44,452 nucleotides of DNA from Bacteroidales bacterium (lineage in GTDB: Bacteria; Bacteroidota; Bacteroidia; Bacteroidales; JAIOZK01). The position numbers and the translations under genes are program-made. This document shows positions 1-8,194 of the stretch, one piece after another (the first letter of the stretch is position 1; each line of letters starts with the position of its first letter). Location of the stretch: NCBI GenBank assembly GCA_021738625.1, contig JAIPBS010000033.1, positions 1 to 44,452 of the forward strand, in the 5' to 3' direction. The notes below the pieces were generated by a model that was not told the origin of the DNA, ran no database searches, and worked only from the letters and a program-made list of their open reading frames with translations.

Positions 1-1
1 A

Positions 2-322
2 TCGGATTGTGTTGTCTGGACAGATACCGAAGAAATACCAACGCCTGAAGAATATTATTCCAAACTCAAAACAATTCCCATAAAAGCTTACCCAAATCCG
101 GCAAATAATAAGATCAACTTTGCCCTGGAAAACACGGATAAACACAAAAACATCAAGTTAGAATGCTATGATATTTTCGGAAGGCAGTTGCACGAACAAA
201 AGATTTACACCGGGCAGTTGGAAGCTGAAGCAGATGTTTCCAAATGGGGAAAAGGGATTTATGTTGTAGTGGTAAAAAGCAATGGGAAAGTCGTTGAAAA
301 AACTAAGTTTGTGGTGGAATGA
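2..322 (+). CDS. C-terminal end of a T9SS-secreted protein (5' end outside window)
   Basis: An open frame runs in from the left edge and stops with TGA at 320-322, leaving 106 residues. After a short linker (acidic and Pro-containing) comes a typical type IX secretion C-terminal sorting domain: an AYPNPANN motif near residue 30, then a beta-rich segment with YDIFGRQL, a KGIYVVVV strand and a final KTKFVVE. In this family the domain takes the protein through the T9SS outer-membrane channel and is removed by the sortase-like PorU. The catalytic or binding part lies outside the window, so the function of the cargo cannot be told. The domain call is firm. Confidence 0.85.
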   Translation, partial: SDCVVWTDTEEIPTPEEYYSKLKTIPIKAYPNPANNKINFALENTDKHKNIKLECYDIFGRQLHEQKIYTGQLEAEADVSKWGKGIYVVVVKSNGKVVEKTKFVVE

Positions 323-356
323 ATGGATTTATGCCAAAAGCATCCATCATCCGGCA

Positions 357-1130
357 TCAATCCACCGGAACCATTCCTTCCGGGTATTCCACATCGGCCA
401 GGAACAGGCCATGAGCCGGAACGGAATAACCGGCTTCCGAGCGGTTTTTGCTTTCGATGATCTGACGAAACTCCTCCAGGCTGCATTTTCCCATGCCTAT
501 ATCGAGCATGGTGCCCACGATGGCACGCACCATATTGCGCAGGAAACGGTCGGCTCTGATCTCAAACAACAGCATATCCCCTTCTTCCCGCCACTGCGCA
601 TGTTTGATATCGCAGATAAAGGTGTTTACCTGGGTGTTCACTTTTGAGAAACACTCAAAATCCTTGTATTCCTTCAGAATTTCACATGCCCGGCTCATCT
701 TGTCCAAACCAATATCCCCGAATAAATAATAGGCATAATCCGCTTCGAAGGGATTTTTATTTCTTGCGATTCTATAATGATAAGTCCGGGAAATGGCATC
801 GAAACGGGAATGGTTTTTTTCACCTACCGGGAAAATGGAGTATATGGCAATCTCGCTGCCAAGCATCTGATTCATCCTGAAAAGCATCTTATCCAGGGTC
901 TCCTCATCAAGTTTTTTGAGAACATCGAAATGAGCATAGAAGCAGCCGGCATGCACACCGGTATCGGTGCGGCCGCAACCCACTACATTGATGTCTTCAC
1001 CGGTGAGTTTGCACAAGCTGTCGTTGATGGCTTCCTGGACAGTGGGAACGCCTTTCTGTATCTGCCACCCGTGAAATGTTCTGCCGTTATATGCCAGCTT
1101 TATGAAATACCTGTGTTTCTCTTCATCCAT
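357..1130 (-). CDS. truA: tRNA pseudouridine(38-40) synthase TruA
   Basis: This 257-residue protein matches TruA in length and motifs. It converts uridines 38-40 of the tRNA anticodon arm to pseudouridine in the cytoplasm. The signature GCGRTDTGVHA at residues 51-61 carries the catalytic Asp56 (family Asp60 in E. coli). The N-terminal segment (YNGRTFHGWQ) and the later FLRNMVRAIVGTM segment are also characteristic of TruA. It is transcribed away from nikR, with 118 bp between the two starts. The gene to its left points towards it, so it looks monocistronic here. Confidence 0.97.
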   Translation of the reverse strand: MDEEKHRYFIKLAYNGRTFHGWQIQKGVPTVQEAINDSLCKLTGEDINVVGCGRTDTGVHAGCFYAHFDVLKKLDEETLDKMLFRMNQMLGSEIAIYSIFPVGEKNHSRFDAISRTYHYRIARNKNPFEADYAYYLFGDIGLDKMSRACEILKEYKDFECFSKVNTQVNTFICDIKHAQWREEGDMLLFEIRADRFLRNMVRAIVGTMLDIGMGKCSLEEFRQIIESKNRSEAGYSVPAHGLFLADVEYPEGMVPVD

Positions 1131-1190
1131 AAGGATAAAATTATAATTATTTTGAACGGAAATAAATTACAAAGGAAGCTAAATTTTCTC

Positions 1191-1221
1191 TTTGCCCCGC
1201 CCCTGATATGCCTTACTTTTG
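1191..1221 (+). promoter_or_regulatory. Bacteroidota-type promoter for nikR
   Basis: TTTG at 1191-1194 and TACTTTTG at 1214-1221 are separated by 19 bp. This fits the Bacteroidota consensus (TTTG, about 19-21 bp, TAnnTTTG). The nikR ATG follows 27 bp downstream of the -7 box. Inferred from sequence only. Confidence 0.65.
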
Positions 1222-1248
1222 TGGCACGTTTTTTAAAAAGATAACACC

Positions 1249-1650
1249 ATGAAAGTAAAACGTTTCGGTGTGTCCCTGGAAGAAAACCTGCTGGGCAGGC
1301 TCGACCGGCTGGTTGAAGAGAAGCAGTTTCCCAACCGATCGCAGGCCATCCGGTTTCTGATCAACAAATACATTGTTGAAGAAAAATGGGAAAGCGATGA
1401 TGAAGTAGCCGGCGCCATTGTGTTGGTTTATAATCATCATAAAAGAGATCTTCAAAACAAATCGACCGAGGTACAGCATAACTATCACGACCTGATCCTG
1501 TCGGTGCAGCACGTTCACCTGAACCACGACAATTGTCTGGAAACCATTGCCGTGAAGGGATCGGCCAAAAGGCTGAGGGCACTGGCCGACAAACTGATCT
1601 CCATCAAAGGGATCAAACATGGCGAGCTGGTTATGAGTACACATGAATAA
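1249..1650 (+). CDS. nikR: Nickel-responsive transcriptional regulator NikR
   Basis: The 133-residue product has the NikR layout. An N-terminal ribbon-helix-helix DNA-binding domain (about residues 1-45, VKRFGVSLEENLL then the SQAIRFLI helix) is followed by an ACT-like metal-binding domain. The four high-affinity nickel ligands of E. coli NikR (His76, His87, His89, Cys95) correspond to His77, His88, His90 and Cys96 here. It is the first gene of a run with a TonB receptor and ABC importer 45 bp downstream, which points to nickel control of uptake, perhaps with autoregulation because they share a promoter. Other RHH regulators lack this ligand set, so the call is strong. Confidence 0.96.
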   Translation: MKVKRFGVSLEENLLGRLDRLVEEKQFPNRSQAIRFLINKYIVEEKWESDDEVAGAIVLVYNHHKRDLQNKSTEVQHNYHDLILSVQHVHLNHDNCLETIAVKGSAKRLRALADKLISIKGIKHGELVMSTHE

Positions 1651-1695
1651 AAAAATTTAAAGCGGGGGTAACACCAATTCAAATTTTGTAACACA

Positions 1696-3951
1696 ATGAG
1701 GAAGGTTTTTTTGATCATGATTTTTGCGATAATGTCGCAAAGCCTGTTTGCCCAAATGATCGAGGTCAACGGGAAAGTGAAAGACGCCGCAACAGGCAAA
1801 GCGGTTGTCAACACCCATATTTGGTCGGTACAGCAACAACAGGGCACTGCCACGGATAAAGAAGGGACCTTTATTTTAAGGCTGGAAAAAAACACGGAGA
1901 ATCTGATCCGCCTTTCTCACATCGGATACCGGAAACTAGAAAAAACAGTTGAGGTCTCATCATCAAAAGAAACCCTGCAATTCAGCCTGATTCCTGAAGT
2001 TTACACAGGCGAAACAGTAGTGGTTACCGCCACACGCAGCAAGCGAAATGCCCTGGATATACCCGCCCAGATCGAGGTGATCGATCGCAGGGAACTCAAG
2101 CGGATCCCCGCCCAAAAACTGGATGACATACTGCAATATACGGCCGGCTTGAATGTTTCCCGTTCAAGCGGAATATTCACCATCAGGCCGGTTGTGACGC
2201 TCCGCGGGCTTTCGGGAGACGAGCAGGGCCGCACCCTGGTATTGGTCGATGGAGTTCCCATCAACAAAGGGGATACCGGTGGAGCCAACTGGAACAGGAT
2301 CAACAAGAACAACATTGAAAGGATCGAGATTTACCGCGGACCGGGCTCTTCGCTATACGGCAACAATGCCATGGGCGGGGTGATCAACATCATCACCAGA
2401 AAACCCGAAGAAAAACTCGAAGGCAACGGATCATTCAGTTATGGGACCTATGATACCAAAAGCGCGGGGCTTTACCTGGGCAGCAAATATTCCAATAAAG
2501 GTTACCTAAAGGTTTCCGGCTTTCTAACTAACAGTGATGGCTACAACCCCCTGCCCGACAGCCTGCGCGAAAATCCCGATTACTCGATAAAAAGGTTTCT
2601 TAAAGAATACAATTTTTCAGTTCAGAGCGGTTATGACTTCAACAAATTGCTGAAAACCGAATTGCAATACAGCTTCTTTAAGGACAAACGGGGCGAAGGA
2701 GAAAAGATCATTGCTCCCGATGGAGAATACAGGCATTTCGACACCCACTTCCTGCGGGGAAGGGTTTACGGTTCTACATCAAAATTCAACTACAATGTAC
2801 TGTTGTATTACCAGCACGAGGACTATTTCAGATTGGACGAGCGCATGCGGGGAGAGGATTACAGCCGCTTCGACGTGCGCTCCGACCGGGTGGATATGGG
2901 AAGTATGCTTTTTATGAATTACGGACTTAGCGATCATCACACCCTCACCATGGGTGCAGAGTTCAAGCTAAGCAGTGTGGATGGAGGGGATTATTACGCA
3001 ACCTCCCCCGACAGCATCCTCAACCGGGGCAGGATGAACAATATCGGGATCTACCTTCAGGACGACTGGAGCCTTGTCCGCGACCGCCTTAACCTGATCG
3101 CCGGCATTCGCTACGACCACGTTCGCTTTTATGACGGCGATTTCCAAACCACGGAAGGCGCCTGGATACCCTTCCTTCCTGAGTTGAAGGATCACACCTG
3201 GACAGCCTTCAGTCCGAGACTTGCCGTGAACTACAAATTTTTCGAAAAATCCAAGATTTACATCTCATTCTCAAAAGGCTTCAGAGCTTCCATACTCGAC
3301 GACCTTTGCCGCAGCGGCTGGATGTGGGTAGGCCCCAAGATCGCCAATCCGGAACTCGGCCCTGAAAAGATCTTTAATTATGAGATCGGTGCGGATATCA
3401 AAAGCGGTGAAAAGCTGAGACTGGCCCCCGCTATCTTTTTTTCAAAAGGAAAAGATTTTCTCTACTATACCCAAACCCTGGATTCACTTTGGGGCAAGCG
3501 GGCGGTTTATCAACGACAGAATGTAACGGGTGTAAATATTTACGGTGCGGAACTGGAGGTCAGCTATGCTGTTCTGCCGCAATTGAATTTTTTTGCCAAT
3601 TATACCTATAACAAAAGCACCATCGAGAAATTTGAAGAAAACCCGGCGCTTGAAGGCACGACACTAAAATTTACCCCGGAAAACCAGGCCAAGGCGGGCA
3701 TGTTCTGGCAAAACAAGATCGTAAACCTGAACTTGGCTTTCATCTACAAAAGCAAACAATACATCGATGATGAGAACAAACAGGAAATGGATCCTTATGG
3801 AATATTGAACGTCAATCTATCACGCGAGATCATCGATGAATTGAGTATTTCAATCGATGTGCAGAATGTATTCGACAACCGGCATATGGAAAACTATTTG
3901 TACATGTCGCCCGGCCGGATCATTACGGCAGATGTCAATTACACTTTTTAA
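1696..3951 (+). CDS. TonB-dependent outer-membrane receptor, probably for a nickel complex
   Basis: The protein has 751 residues. A signal peptide (about 1-20, ending SLFAQ) is followed by a carboxypeptidase-like/CNA-B regulatory domain (about 22-105, VNGKVKDAATGKAV). A TonB-plug domain comes next (about 110-235, VVVTATRSKRNALDIPAQIEVIDR and GGVINIITR), then a 22-stranded barrel ending in the aromatic strand ADVNYTF. It would move a scarce substrate across the outer membrane using TonB-ExbBD energy. The sequence is of the BtuB/CirA class and does not itself name the substrate. Position between nikR and a metal-type ABC importer makes a nickel chelate the likeliest cargo. Cobalamin or a siderophore remain possible, though no cobalamin riboswitch is evident upstream. 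Confidence 0.88.
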   Translation: MRKVFLIMIFAIMSQSLFAQMIEVNGKVKDAATGKAVVNTHIWSVQQQQGTATDKEGTFILRLEKNTENLIRLSHIGYRKLEKTVEVSSSKETLQFSLIPEVYTGETVVVTATRSKRNALDIPAQIEVIDRRELKRIPAQKLDDILQYTAGLNVSRSSGIFTIRPVVTLRGLSGDEQGRTLVLVDGVPINKGDTGGANWNRINKNNIERIEIYRGPGSSLYGNNAMGGVINIITRKPEEKLEGNGSFSYGTYDTKSAGLYLGSKYSNKGYLKVSGFLTNSDGYNPLPDSLRENPDYSIKRFLKEYNFSVQSGYDFNKLLKTELQYSFFKDKRGEGEKIIAPDGEYRHFDTHFLRGRVYGSTSKFNYNVLLYYQHEDYFRLDERMRGEDYSRFDVRSDRVDMGSMLFMNYGLSDHHTLTMGAEFKLSSVDGGDYYATSPDSILNRGRMNNIGIYLQDDWSLVRDRLNLIAGIRYDHVRFYDGDFQTTEGAWIPFLPELKDHTWTAFSPRLAVNYKFFEKSKIYISFSKGFRASILDDLCRSGWMWVGPKIANPELGPEKIFNYEIGADIKSGEKLRLAPAIFFSKGKDFLYYTQTLDSLWGKRAVYQRQNVTGVNIYGAELEVSYAVLPQLNFFANYTYNKSTIEKFEENPALEGTTLKFTPENQAKAGMFWQNKIVNLNLAFIYKSKQYIDDENKQEMDPYGILNVNLSREIIDELSISIDVQNVFDNRHMENYLYMSPGRIITADVNYTF

Positions 3952-3952
3952 T

Positions 3953-5032
3953 ATGAGAAAACAATGGTTGTTCATATGGATTGTTCTGGTTTTTGCTGCC
4001 TGCAGCAGCACAGATGAAAATAAATCCGGCATGAAAGCCGTAACCGATGCCTTGGGACGTGAAGTGATGATACCCGAAAAGATCGAAACGGTGATTGCAT
4101 TGCGCTCGGGCGCACTTCGGTTGCTGGCATATATGGATGCTACCGACAGGGTGATCGCGGTGGAAGGAAACGAAAAAAGAAGAACCGTTCCCTATTTGTT
4201 TGCAAATCCCCGATTGAAGGAACTGGATGTGATCGGTACGGGCAACCTGGCCGAACCCGAATTGCTGGCCATGCATCAACCCGATCTGATCCTGACTACT
4301 TACACCACCGCAGGTGAAGCAGAAGAATTACAGCAAAAAACCGCAGTGCCGGTGGTTGTGCTGGATTATGGCGATTTCAATGAGAACATCGATAGATTTT
4401 ATAATACCCTGGATTTTCTTGGAAGAATCCTTAACAAGCAAAAACGCGCCGACAGTCTGAAAACATTCATTGAAGAATGCATTGTAGATTTGGATCGACG
4501 TACGAAAGGACTAACGCACAGATCAAATGTTTATGTGGGGGGCATTGCCTACTGTGGTGCACACGGCATCGCCTCCACCGAACCGCGGTACGCGGCATTC
4601 AGGATGGTGCATGCAAACAATGTGGCAGCTGGACTGGGGGAAGTTACCAGCTCACCCAAAGCCTGGCTGGAAAACGCCTTCATCGATCCTGAGCAATTGA
4701 TCGAATGGAACCCTGACAAGTTTTTCCTTGATATTTCAGGCCGGACAGTCTGGGAGGAGGATTTGCAAAATACTGCATTGGCATCATCCCTTCAGGCCAT
4801 ACAGGGCAATGAGTTGTACACGGTTTTACCCCACAACTGGTACACCATCAATTATGAAAATATTTTATGCAATGCATATTACATCGGCAAGGTCATGTAC
4901 CCGGAAGCTTTTGAGGATATCGAGCTGAGAAAAAAATGCGATGAAATCTACAAAAACTTCCTGGGAAAAGGAGTCTATGCTGAGATGATGGAGGCTTTTG
5001 ACGCCTACCGGCAAATTAAGATAACGCAATGA
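3953..5032 (+). CDS. ABC importer substrate-binding lipoprotein (FecB/BtuF type), probable nickel complex
   Basis: Translation from ATG 3953, two bases after the receptor stop, gives 359 residues with a lipoprotein signal peptide (VFAAC, Cys17). The frame is open further upstream, but the signal peptide decides this start. The body is a class III periplasmic binding protein (COG0614): a DALGREVMIP start strand, a long connecting helix and two alpha/beta lobes, including LAEPELLAMHQPDLIL. It would be anchored to the periplasmic face and hand substrate to the permease. It overlaps the permease gene by 4 bp (ATGA). Substrate is inferred from NikR upstream; family members carry ferric siderophores, heme, cobalamin or Ni/Co chelates. 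Confidence 0.9.
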   Translation: MRKQWLFIWIVLVFAACSSTDENKSGMKAVTDALGREVMIPEKIETVIALRSGALRLLAYMDATDRVIAVEGNEKRRTVPYLFANPRLKELDVIGTGNLAEPELLAMHQPDLILTTYTTAGEAEELQQKTAVPVVVLDYGDFNENIDRFYNTLDFLGRILNKQKRADSLKTFIEECIVDLDRRTKGLTHRSNVYVGGIAYCGAHGIASTEPRYAAFRMVHANNVAAGLGEVTSSPKAWLENAFIDPEQLIEWNPDKFFLDISGRTVWEEDLQNTALASSLQAIQGNELYTVLPHNWYTINYENILCNAYYIGKVMYPEAFEDIELRKKCDEIYKNFLGKGVYAEMMEAFDAYRQIKITQ

Positions 5033-6102
5033 AAAAACAGGAGCTCAGGCAATCGTACGGCAAATTTGTTAGGCGAAAGCATTACCTGATCGCTGGATCG
5101 GTGGTTTTGCTCATCCTGCTGGGCGTCGCAGGCACCGGCCTGGGAGCCGCACGCCTGTCGCTTTCTGAAATGATCAACGCACTGTTTTCCGAAGAATCAT
5201 CGGCAGGCCGGCAGATCATCCTGAACATCAGGCTGCCAAGGGTGCTGGCAGCAATTTTCTGCGGGATTGCGCTATCCGTTTCAGGCGCAGCCATGCAAAG
5301 CATTCTGAGAAACCCGCTCGGTTCGCCCTTCACCCTGGGCATATCAAATGCTGCTGCATTTGGGGCGGCATTTGCGGTGGTGATATTCGGGGCCGGCTCC
5401 ATGCAAAGCAGTACGGAAGATTCGGTTTTGATCAACAACCCATATATCATCACCCTTTCGGCCTTTTTCTGGAGTTTGCTGAGTACCCTGCTTATCCTGA
5501 CGGTGGCACGCCTGAAAGGCGCCACACCTGAAAATATGATCCTTACCGGCATCATCATGGGTTCGCTTTTTATGGCGCTCACAACGGGTTTGCAGTATAT
5601 GGCCAACGACGTGGAGCTGGCCGCCATCGTCTTCTGGACTTTCGGCGACCTGAGCAGGGCCTCCTGGCGCGAGTTGCTGATCCTGATGGCCGTTGTGATC
5701 CCGGTGTTCATTTATTTCATCCGCAACAGATGGAACTACAATGTGCTCGATTCGGGAGACGAACAAGCGCAAAGCCTGGGCATCCGTGTGAACAGGCTTC
5801 GCAGCTGGGGCATGGTTCTGGCCAGTCTGGCCACTGCCGTCGCGGTATCCTTTTTCGGCATCATTGCTTTCGTGGGCCTGGTGGTGCCGCACATCGTTCG
5901 CAGGCTGATCGGCAGCGATGAACGTTTCCTGTTGCCTGCTTCTGCTCTCTTTGGTGGAGTTTTTCTTTTGCTATCGGATATCATCGCACGTACCATCATC
6001 TCACCTATGATGCTGCCTGTTGGCATCATCACATCATTGGTGGGCGCACCCATCTTTATTTTTCTGTTGTTTAAAGGAATCGGGAGGTCACAATGGCGGT
6101 AA
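5029..6102 (+). CDS. FecCD-family ABC transporter permease, probable nickel complex
   Basis: This 357-residue integral membrane protein is of the BtuC/FecCD family. The N-terminal transmembrane helix spans about residues 18-38. The family motif SGAAMQSILRNPLGSPFTLGIS lies near residue 85, and the FGIIAFVGLVVPHIVRRLIG segment that contacts the ATPase lies near 275-295. About nine to ten hydrophobic segments are visible. It would form the inner-membrane channel as a homodimer. It overlaps the binding-protein gene by 4 bp and the ATPase gene by 10 bp, so the three are translationally coupled. Confidence 0.95.
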   Translation: MKKQELRQSYGKFVRRKHYLIAGSVVLLILLGVAGTGLGAARLSLSEMINALFSEESSAGRQIILNIRLPRVLAAIFCGIALSVSGAAMQSILRNPLGSPFTLGISNAAAFGAAFAVVIFGAGSMQSSTEDSVLINNPYIITLSAFFWSLLSTLLILTVARLKGATPENMILTGIIMGSLFMALTTGLQYMANDVELAAIVFWTFGDLSRASWRELLILMAVVIPVFIYFIRNRWNYNVLDSGDEQAQSLGIRVNRLRSWGMVLASLATAVAVSFFGIIAFVGLVVPHIVRRLIGSDERFLLPASALFGGVFLLLSDIIARTIISPMMLPVGIITSLVGAPIFIFLLFKGIGRSQWR

Positions 6103-6857
6103 TCGACATCAACAAATTACATTTTGCCTACAATGGTGATTTTGTTCTGGAAGATATAAACGAAACCATCGAAGCAGGAAAATTTGTGGGCATACTCGGG
6201 CCAAACGGCTCGGGCAAGACCACCTTGCTAAAGTGCATCAATGGATTGCTGAATCCACAGAAGGGCCAGGTGCAGATCGATAAGGAAAAAGTGGAAAGCA
6301 TGGATCAGAAAGAAATCGCCAGGAAAGTGGCTTATGTCCCCCAAATATTTTCCAATGTGTTTCCCGCTACCGTTTTCGATACGATTTTGATGGGCCGCAA
6401 GCCCCATCTGGGATGGCGGCCATCCGACAGAGACCTCAACATCAGCTCGGATATTATCCTGAAACTCGATCTGGCCAATATTGCTTTGAAAGATATCAAT
6501 AAGCTGAGCGGTGGACAACGGCAGCGTGTTTTCATCGGCAGGGCACTGGCTCAGGAACCACAGATCATCCTGCTGGATGAACCCACGGCCAACCTCGACC
6601 TGCATCATCAGCATGAAGTGATGGGTTTGCTCAAAAGCTTAAGCAATCAAAACATAACGGTGATCGTCGCCATACACGACCTGAACCTGGCCATGCAATA
6701 TTGCTCGGATTTTCTTTTGCTGAACAACAAAAAAATTGCGGCCAGAGGCGGTCATGATATTTTCAGGGAATCCCTGATCGAGGAAACCTATCAGGTAAAG
6801 GTTAAAATCATTAAGGACAAAAACATACCATTTATCATACCTCTAAAAAATCATTGA
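6093..6857 (+). CDS. FecE/BtuD-type ABC transporter ATP-binding protein
   Basis: The 254-residue ATPase contains all nucleotide-binding motifs in order: Walker A GPNGSGKT (about 36-43), Q-loop in VAYVPQ, ABC signature LSGGQRQRV, Walker B IILLDEPTA and the switch histidine in VAIHDLNL. It powers the FecCD-type permease encoded just upstream, with a 10-bp overlap. The start at 6093 has a GGGAGG-like sequence just before it. Its stop lies two bases before the ATG of the next gene, so the TsaA-FmdE protein belongs to the same transcript. Confidence 0.95.
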   Translation: MAVIDINKLHFAYNGDFVLEDINETIEAGKFVGILGPNGSGKTTLLKCINGLLNPQKGQVQIDKEKVESMDQKEIARKVAYVPQIFSNVFPATVFDTILMGRKPHLGWRPSDRDLNISSDIILKLDLANIALKDINKLSGGQRQRVFIGRALAQEPQIILLDEPTANLDLHHQHEVMGLLKSLSNQNITVIVAIHDLNLAMQYCSDFLLLNNKKIAARGGHDIFRESLIEETYQVKVKIIKDKNIPFIIPLKNH

Positions 6858-6859
6858 TC

Positions 6860-7969
6860 ATGGTAGAATTACAAAGGATCGGAACTGTGAGAAGCAAATT
6901 TCCGGAAGCTCAGCCCGCTGACGCCCGGAAGATGAAAAAGGAGATCAGCTTTATCGATGTTGATGAAAAATTCTCGGAAGGATTGTATAAGCTTGAAAAA
7001 TCAGAATTCATCGACGTCATTTTTCATTTTCGCAAATCGGAAGGATACGAGCTGAAAACCCATACCTATTCGGGTGAACACAAAGGTGTTTTCGCCACCC
7101 GCTCACCCGAGCGGCCTTCCGCCATTGGTGTTACAACTGTTCAGCTACTTGAAATAAAAAACAATTCGCTTAAGGTAACCGGCCTTGACGCCATCAACGG
7201 CACTCCCGTACTGGATATTAAAACAGCGGACACCTATCTCTTGCAAAAAAATCTGGAAAAAATCGCCGGCCGGCGATTGCTGGATGATCCCCGCAAAGAC
7301 ATCATGGCCATGATCCTGGCCGGGGATACGGAAGCTTTACTGATGAAAGCCGGTCAGCTACACGGGCATTACTGCCCCGGCCTCGCCATGGGGATCATGG
7401 CAGCCACCCATGCCATGAACGTTCTTAAAGTAGATGATTCGGACGGACTGGAAGACCTGCTGGCCATCACCGAAACCAACAATTGCATGAGCGATGGGAT
7501 ACAGTTTGTTACCGGATGCACCTTCGGAAACAATGCGCTAATTTTCAGAGATATCGGGAAAACCGCCTTCAGTCTGGTTCGGCGCTATGGCAGCGGCGTT
7601 CGAGTTAGCAGTCGCCCGGATGCAAGAGCGTACATGAAGCAAGCCAAAGGCAGCTTCAGCGATGAATACGTAAAAGTGGTAAAGAAAAGAAATCATAGCG
7701 AAGAAGCCATCGGGCAGTTCAAGAACAGCGGTGTTGAAGCCGCTTTCAATACGCTTGGGTTGGATTTTGACAGGATTTTCAGGGTGGAAGAGATCAAAAC
7801 ACAGGTTCCTGAATACGCGACTTCGCATGAAGATATTTATTGCAATAAATGTGGCGAGGCCGTGATGGCAAGCAGGATCGTTCAGCTGGAAAAGGGAGAT
7901 TTCTGCATGGACTGCGCAAAAGCACCTTATTATCAATTAAGCGGTCATGGTATTCAAAAAATTAAATAA
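6860..7969 (+). CDS. TsaA/TrmO-FmdE fusion protein with C-terminal zinc ribbon
   Basis: The ATG at 6860 gives 369 residues; a TTG at 6854 in frame is less likely. Residues 1-125 are a TsaA (TrmO) domain with the motif ATRSPERPSAIG at 79-90. This family N6-methylates t6A37 of tRNA. Residues about 150-265 are an FmdE domain: HGHYCPG (168-174) followed by Cys209 and Cys220 in CMSDGIQFVTGCTFGN, the expected metal-binding site. The C-terminus has a treble-clef-like Cys4 ribbon (Cys328, 331, 349, 352). FmdE domains were named from formylmethanofuran dehydrogenase operons, but their role in bacteria is unclear. Being last in a NikR-headed importer operon, it may sense, bind or deliver the metal; that is inference. 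Whether the TsaA part still methylates tRNA is not decidable here. Confidence 0.87.
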   Translation: MVELQRIGTVRSKFPEAQPADARKMKKEISFIDVDEKFSEGLYKLEKSEFIDVIFHFRKSEGYELKTHTYSGEHKGVFATRSPERPSAIGVTTVQLLEIKNNSLKVTGLDAINGTPVLDIKTADTYLLQKNLEKIAGRRLLDDPRKDIMAMILAGDTEALLMKAGQLHGHYCPGLAMGIMAATHAMNVLKVDDSDGLEDLLAITETNNCMSDGIQFVTGCTFGNNALIFRDIGKTAFSLVRRYGSGVRVSSRPDARAYMKQAKGSFSDEYVKVVKKRNHSEEAIGQFKNSGVEAAFNTLGLDFDRIFRVEEIKTQVPEYATSHEDIYCNKCGEAVMASRIVQLEKGDFCMDCAKAPYYQLSGHGIQKIK

Positions 7970-7997
7970 ATGGATTTCAACAAATCCAAAAATTTTG

Positions 7998-8005
7998 TAA
8001 TTTTG
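7998..8005 (+). promoter_or_regulatory. -7 box upstream of tRNA-His
   Basis: TAATTTTG matches the Bacteroidota TAnnTTTG box and lies 15 bp before the tRNA 5' end. No clear -33 TTTG is seen at the right spacing. Confidence 0.45.
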
Positions 8006-8020
8006 CACACCATTTTAAAT

Positions 8021-8095
8021 GGTGCGAGTAGCTCAGTTGGTTAGAGCACTGGATTGTGGTTCCAGGGGTCGTGGGTTCAAGTCCCATTTCGCACC
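8021..8095 (+). tRNA. tRNA-His (anticodon GTG)
   Basis: A complete cloverleaf folds. The acceptor stem is 8022-8028 with 8088-8094, and the extra G at 8021 opposite C at 8095 is the -1G:C73 pair diagnostic of histidine tRNA. The anticodon stem CTGGA/TCCAG encloses the loop TTGTGGT with anticodon GTG. The T arm is GTGGG TTCAAGT CCCAT at 8071-8087. CCA is not encoded. Confidence 0.97.
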
Positions 8096-8101
8096 CTACA
8101 T

Positions 8102-8136
8102 AAAGCCGCCGAAATAACCGGCGGCTTTTATTTTTC
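8102..8136 (+). terminator. Rho-independent terminator after tRNA-His
   Basis: The arms 8102-8111 (AAAGCCGCCG) and 8119-8128 (CGGCGGCTTT) form a perfect 10-bp stem with a 7-nt loop, followed by a T-rich tract (TTTTATTTTT). It ends the short tRNA transcript. Confidence 0.9.
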
Positions 8137-8179
8137 TGAAAGCGGCAATCCTAGCTTAATCCATTATCGCTATTTGTAT

Positions 8180-8187
8180 TAAATTTG
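8180..8187 (+). promoter_or_regulatory. Possible -7 box very close to the OppC-like start
   Basis: TAAATTTG fits TAnnTTTG but ends only 7 bp before ATG 8195. The transcript would then have almost no 5' leader, or the match is chance. Confidence 0.25.
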
Positions 8188-8194
8188 CCGGTTG

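Noticed and set aside
1131..1248. A cobalamin riboswitch before the nikR-TonB receptor operon
   Set aside because: No B12-box or long structured leader is evident; the leader after the promoter is about 20 bases.
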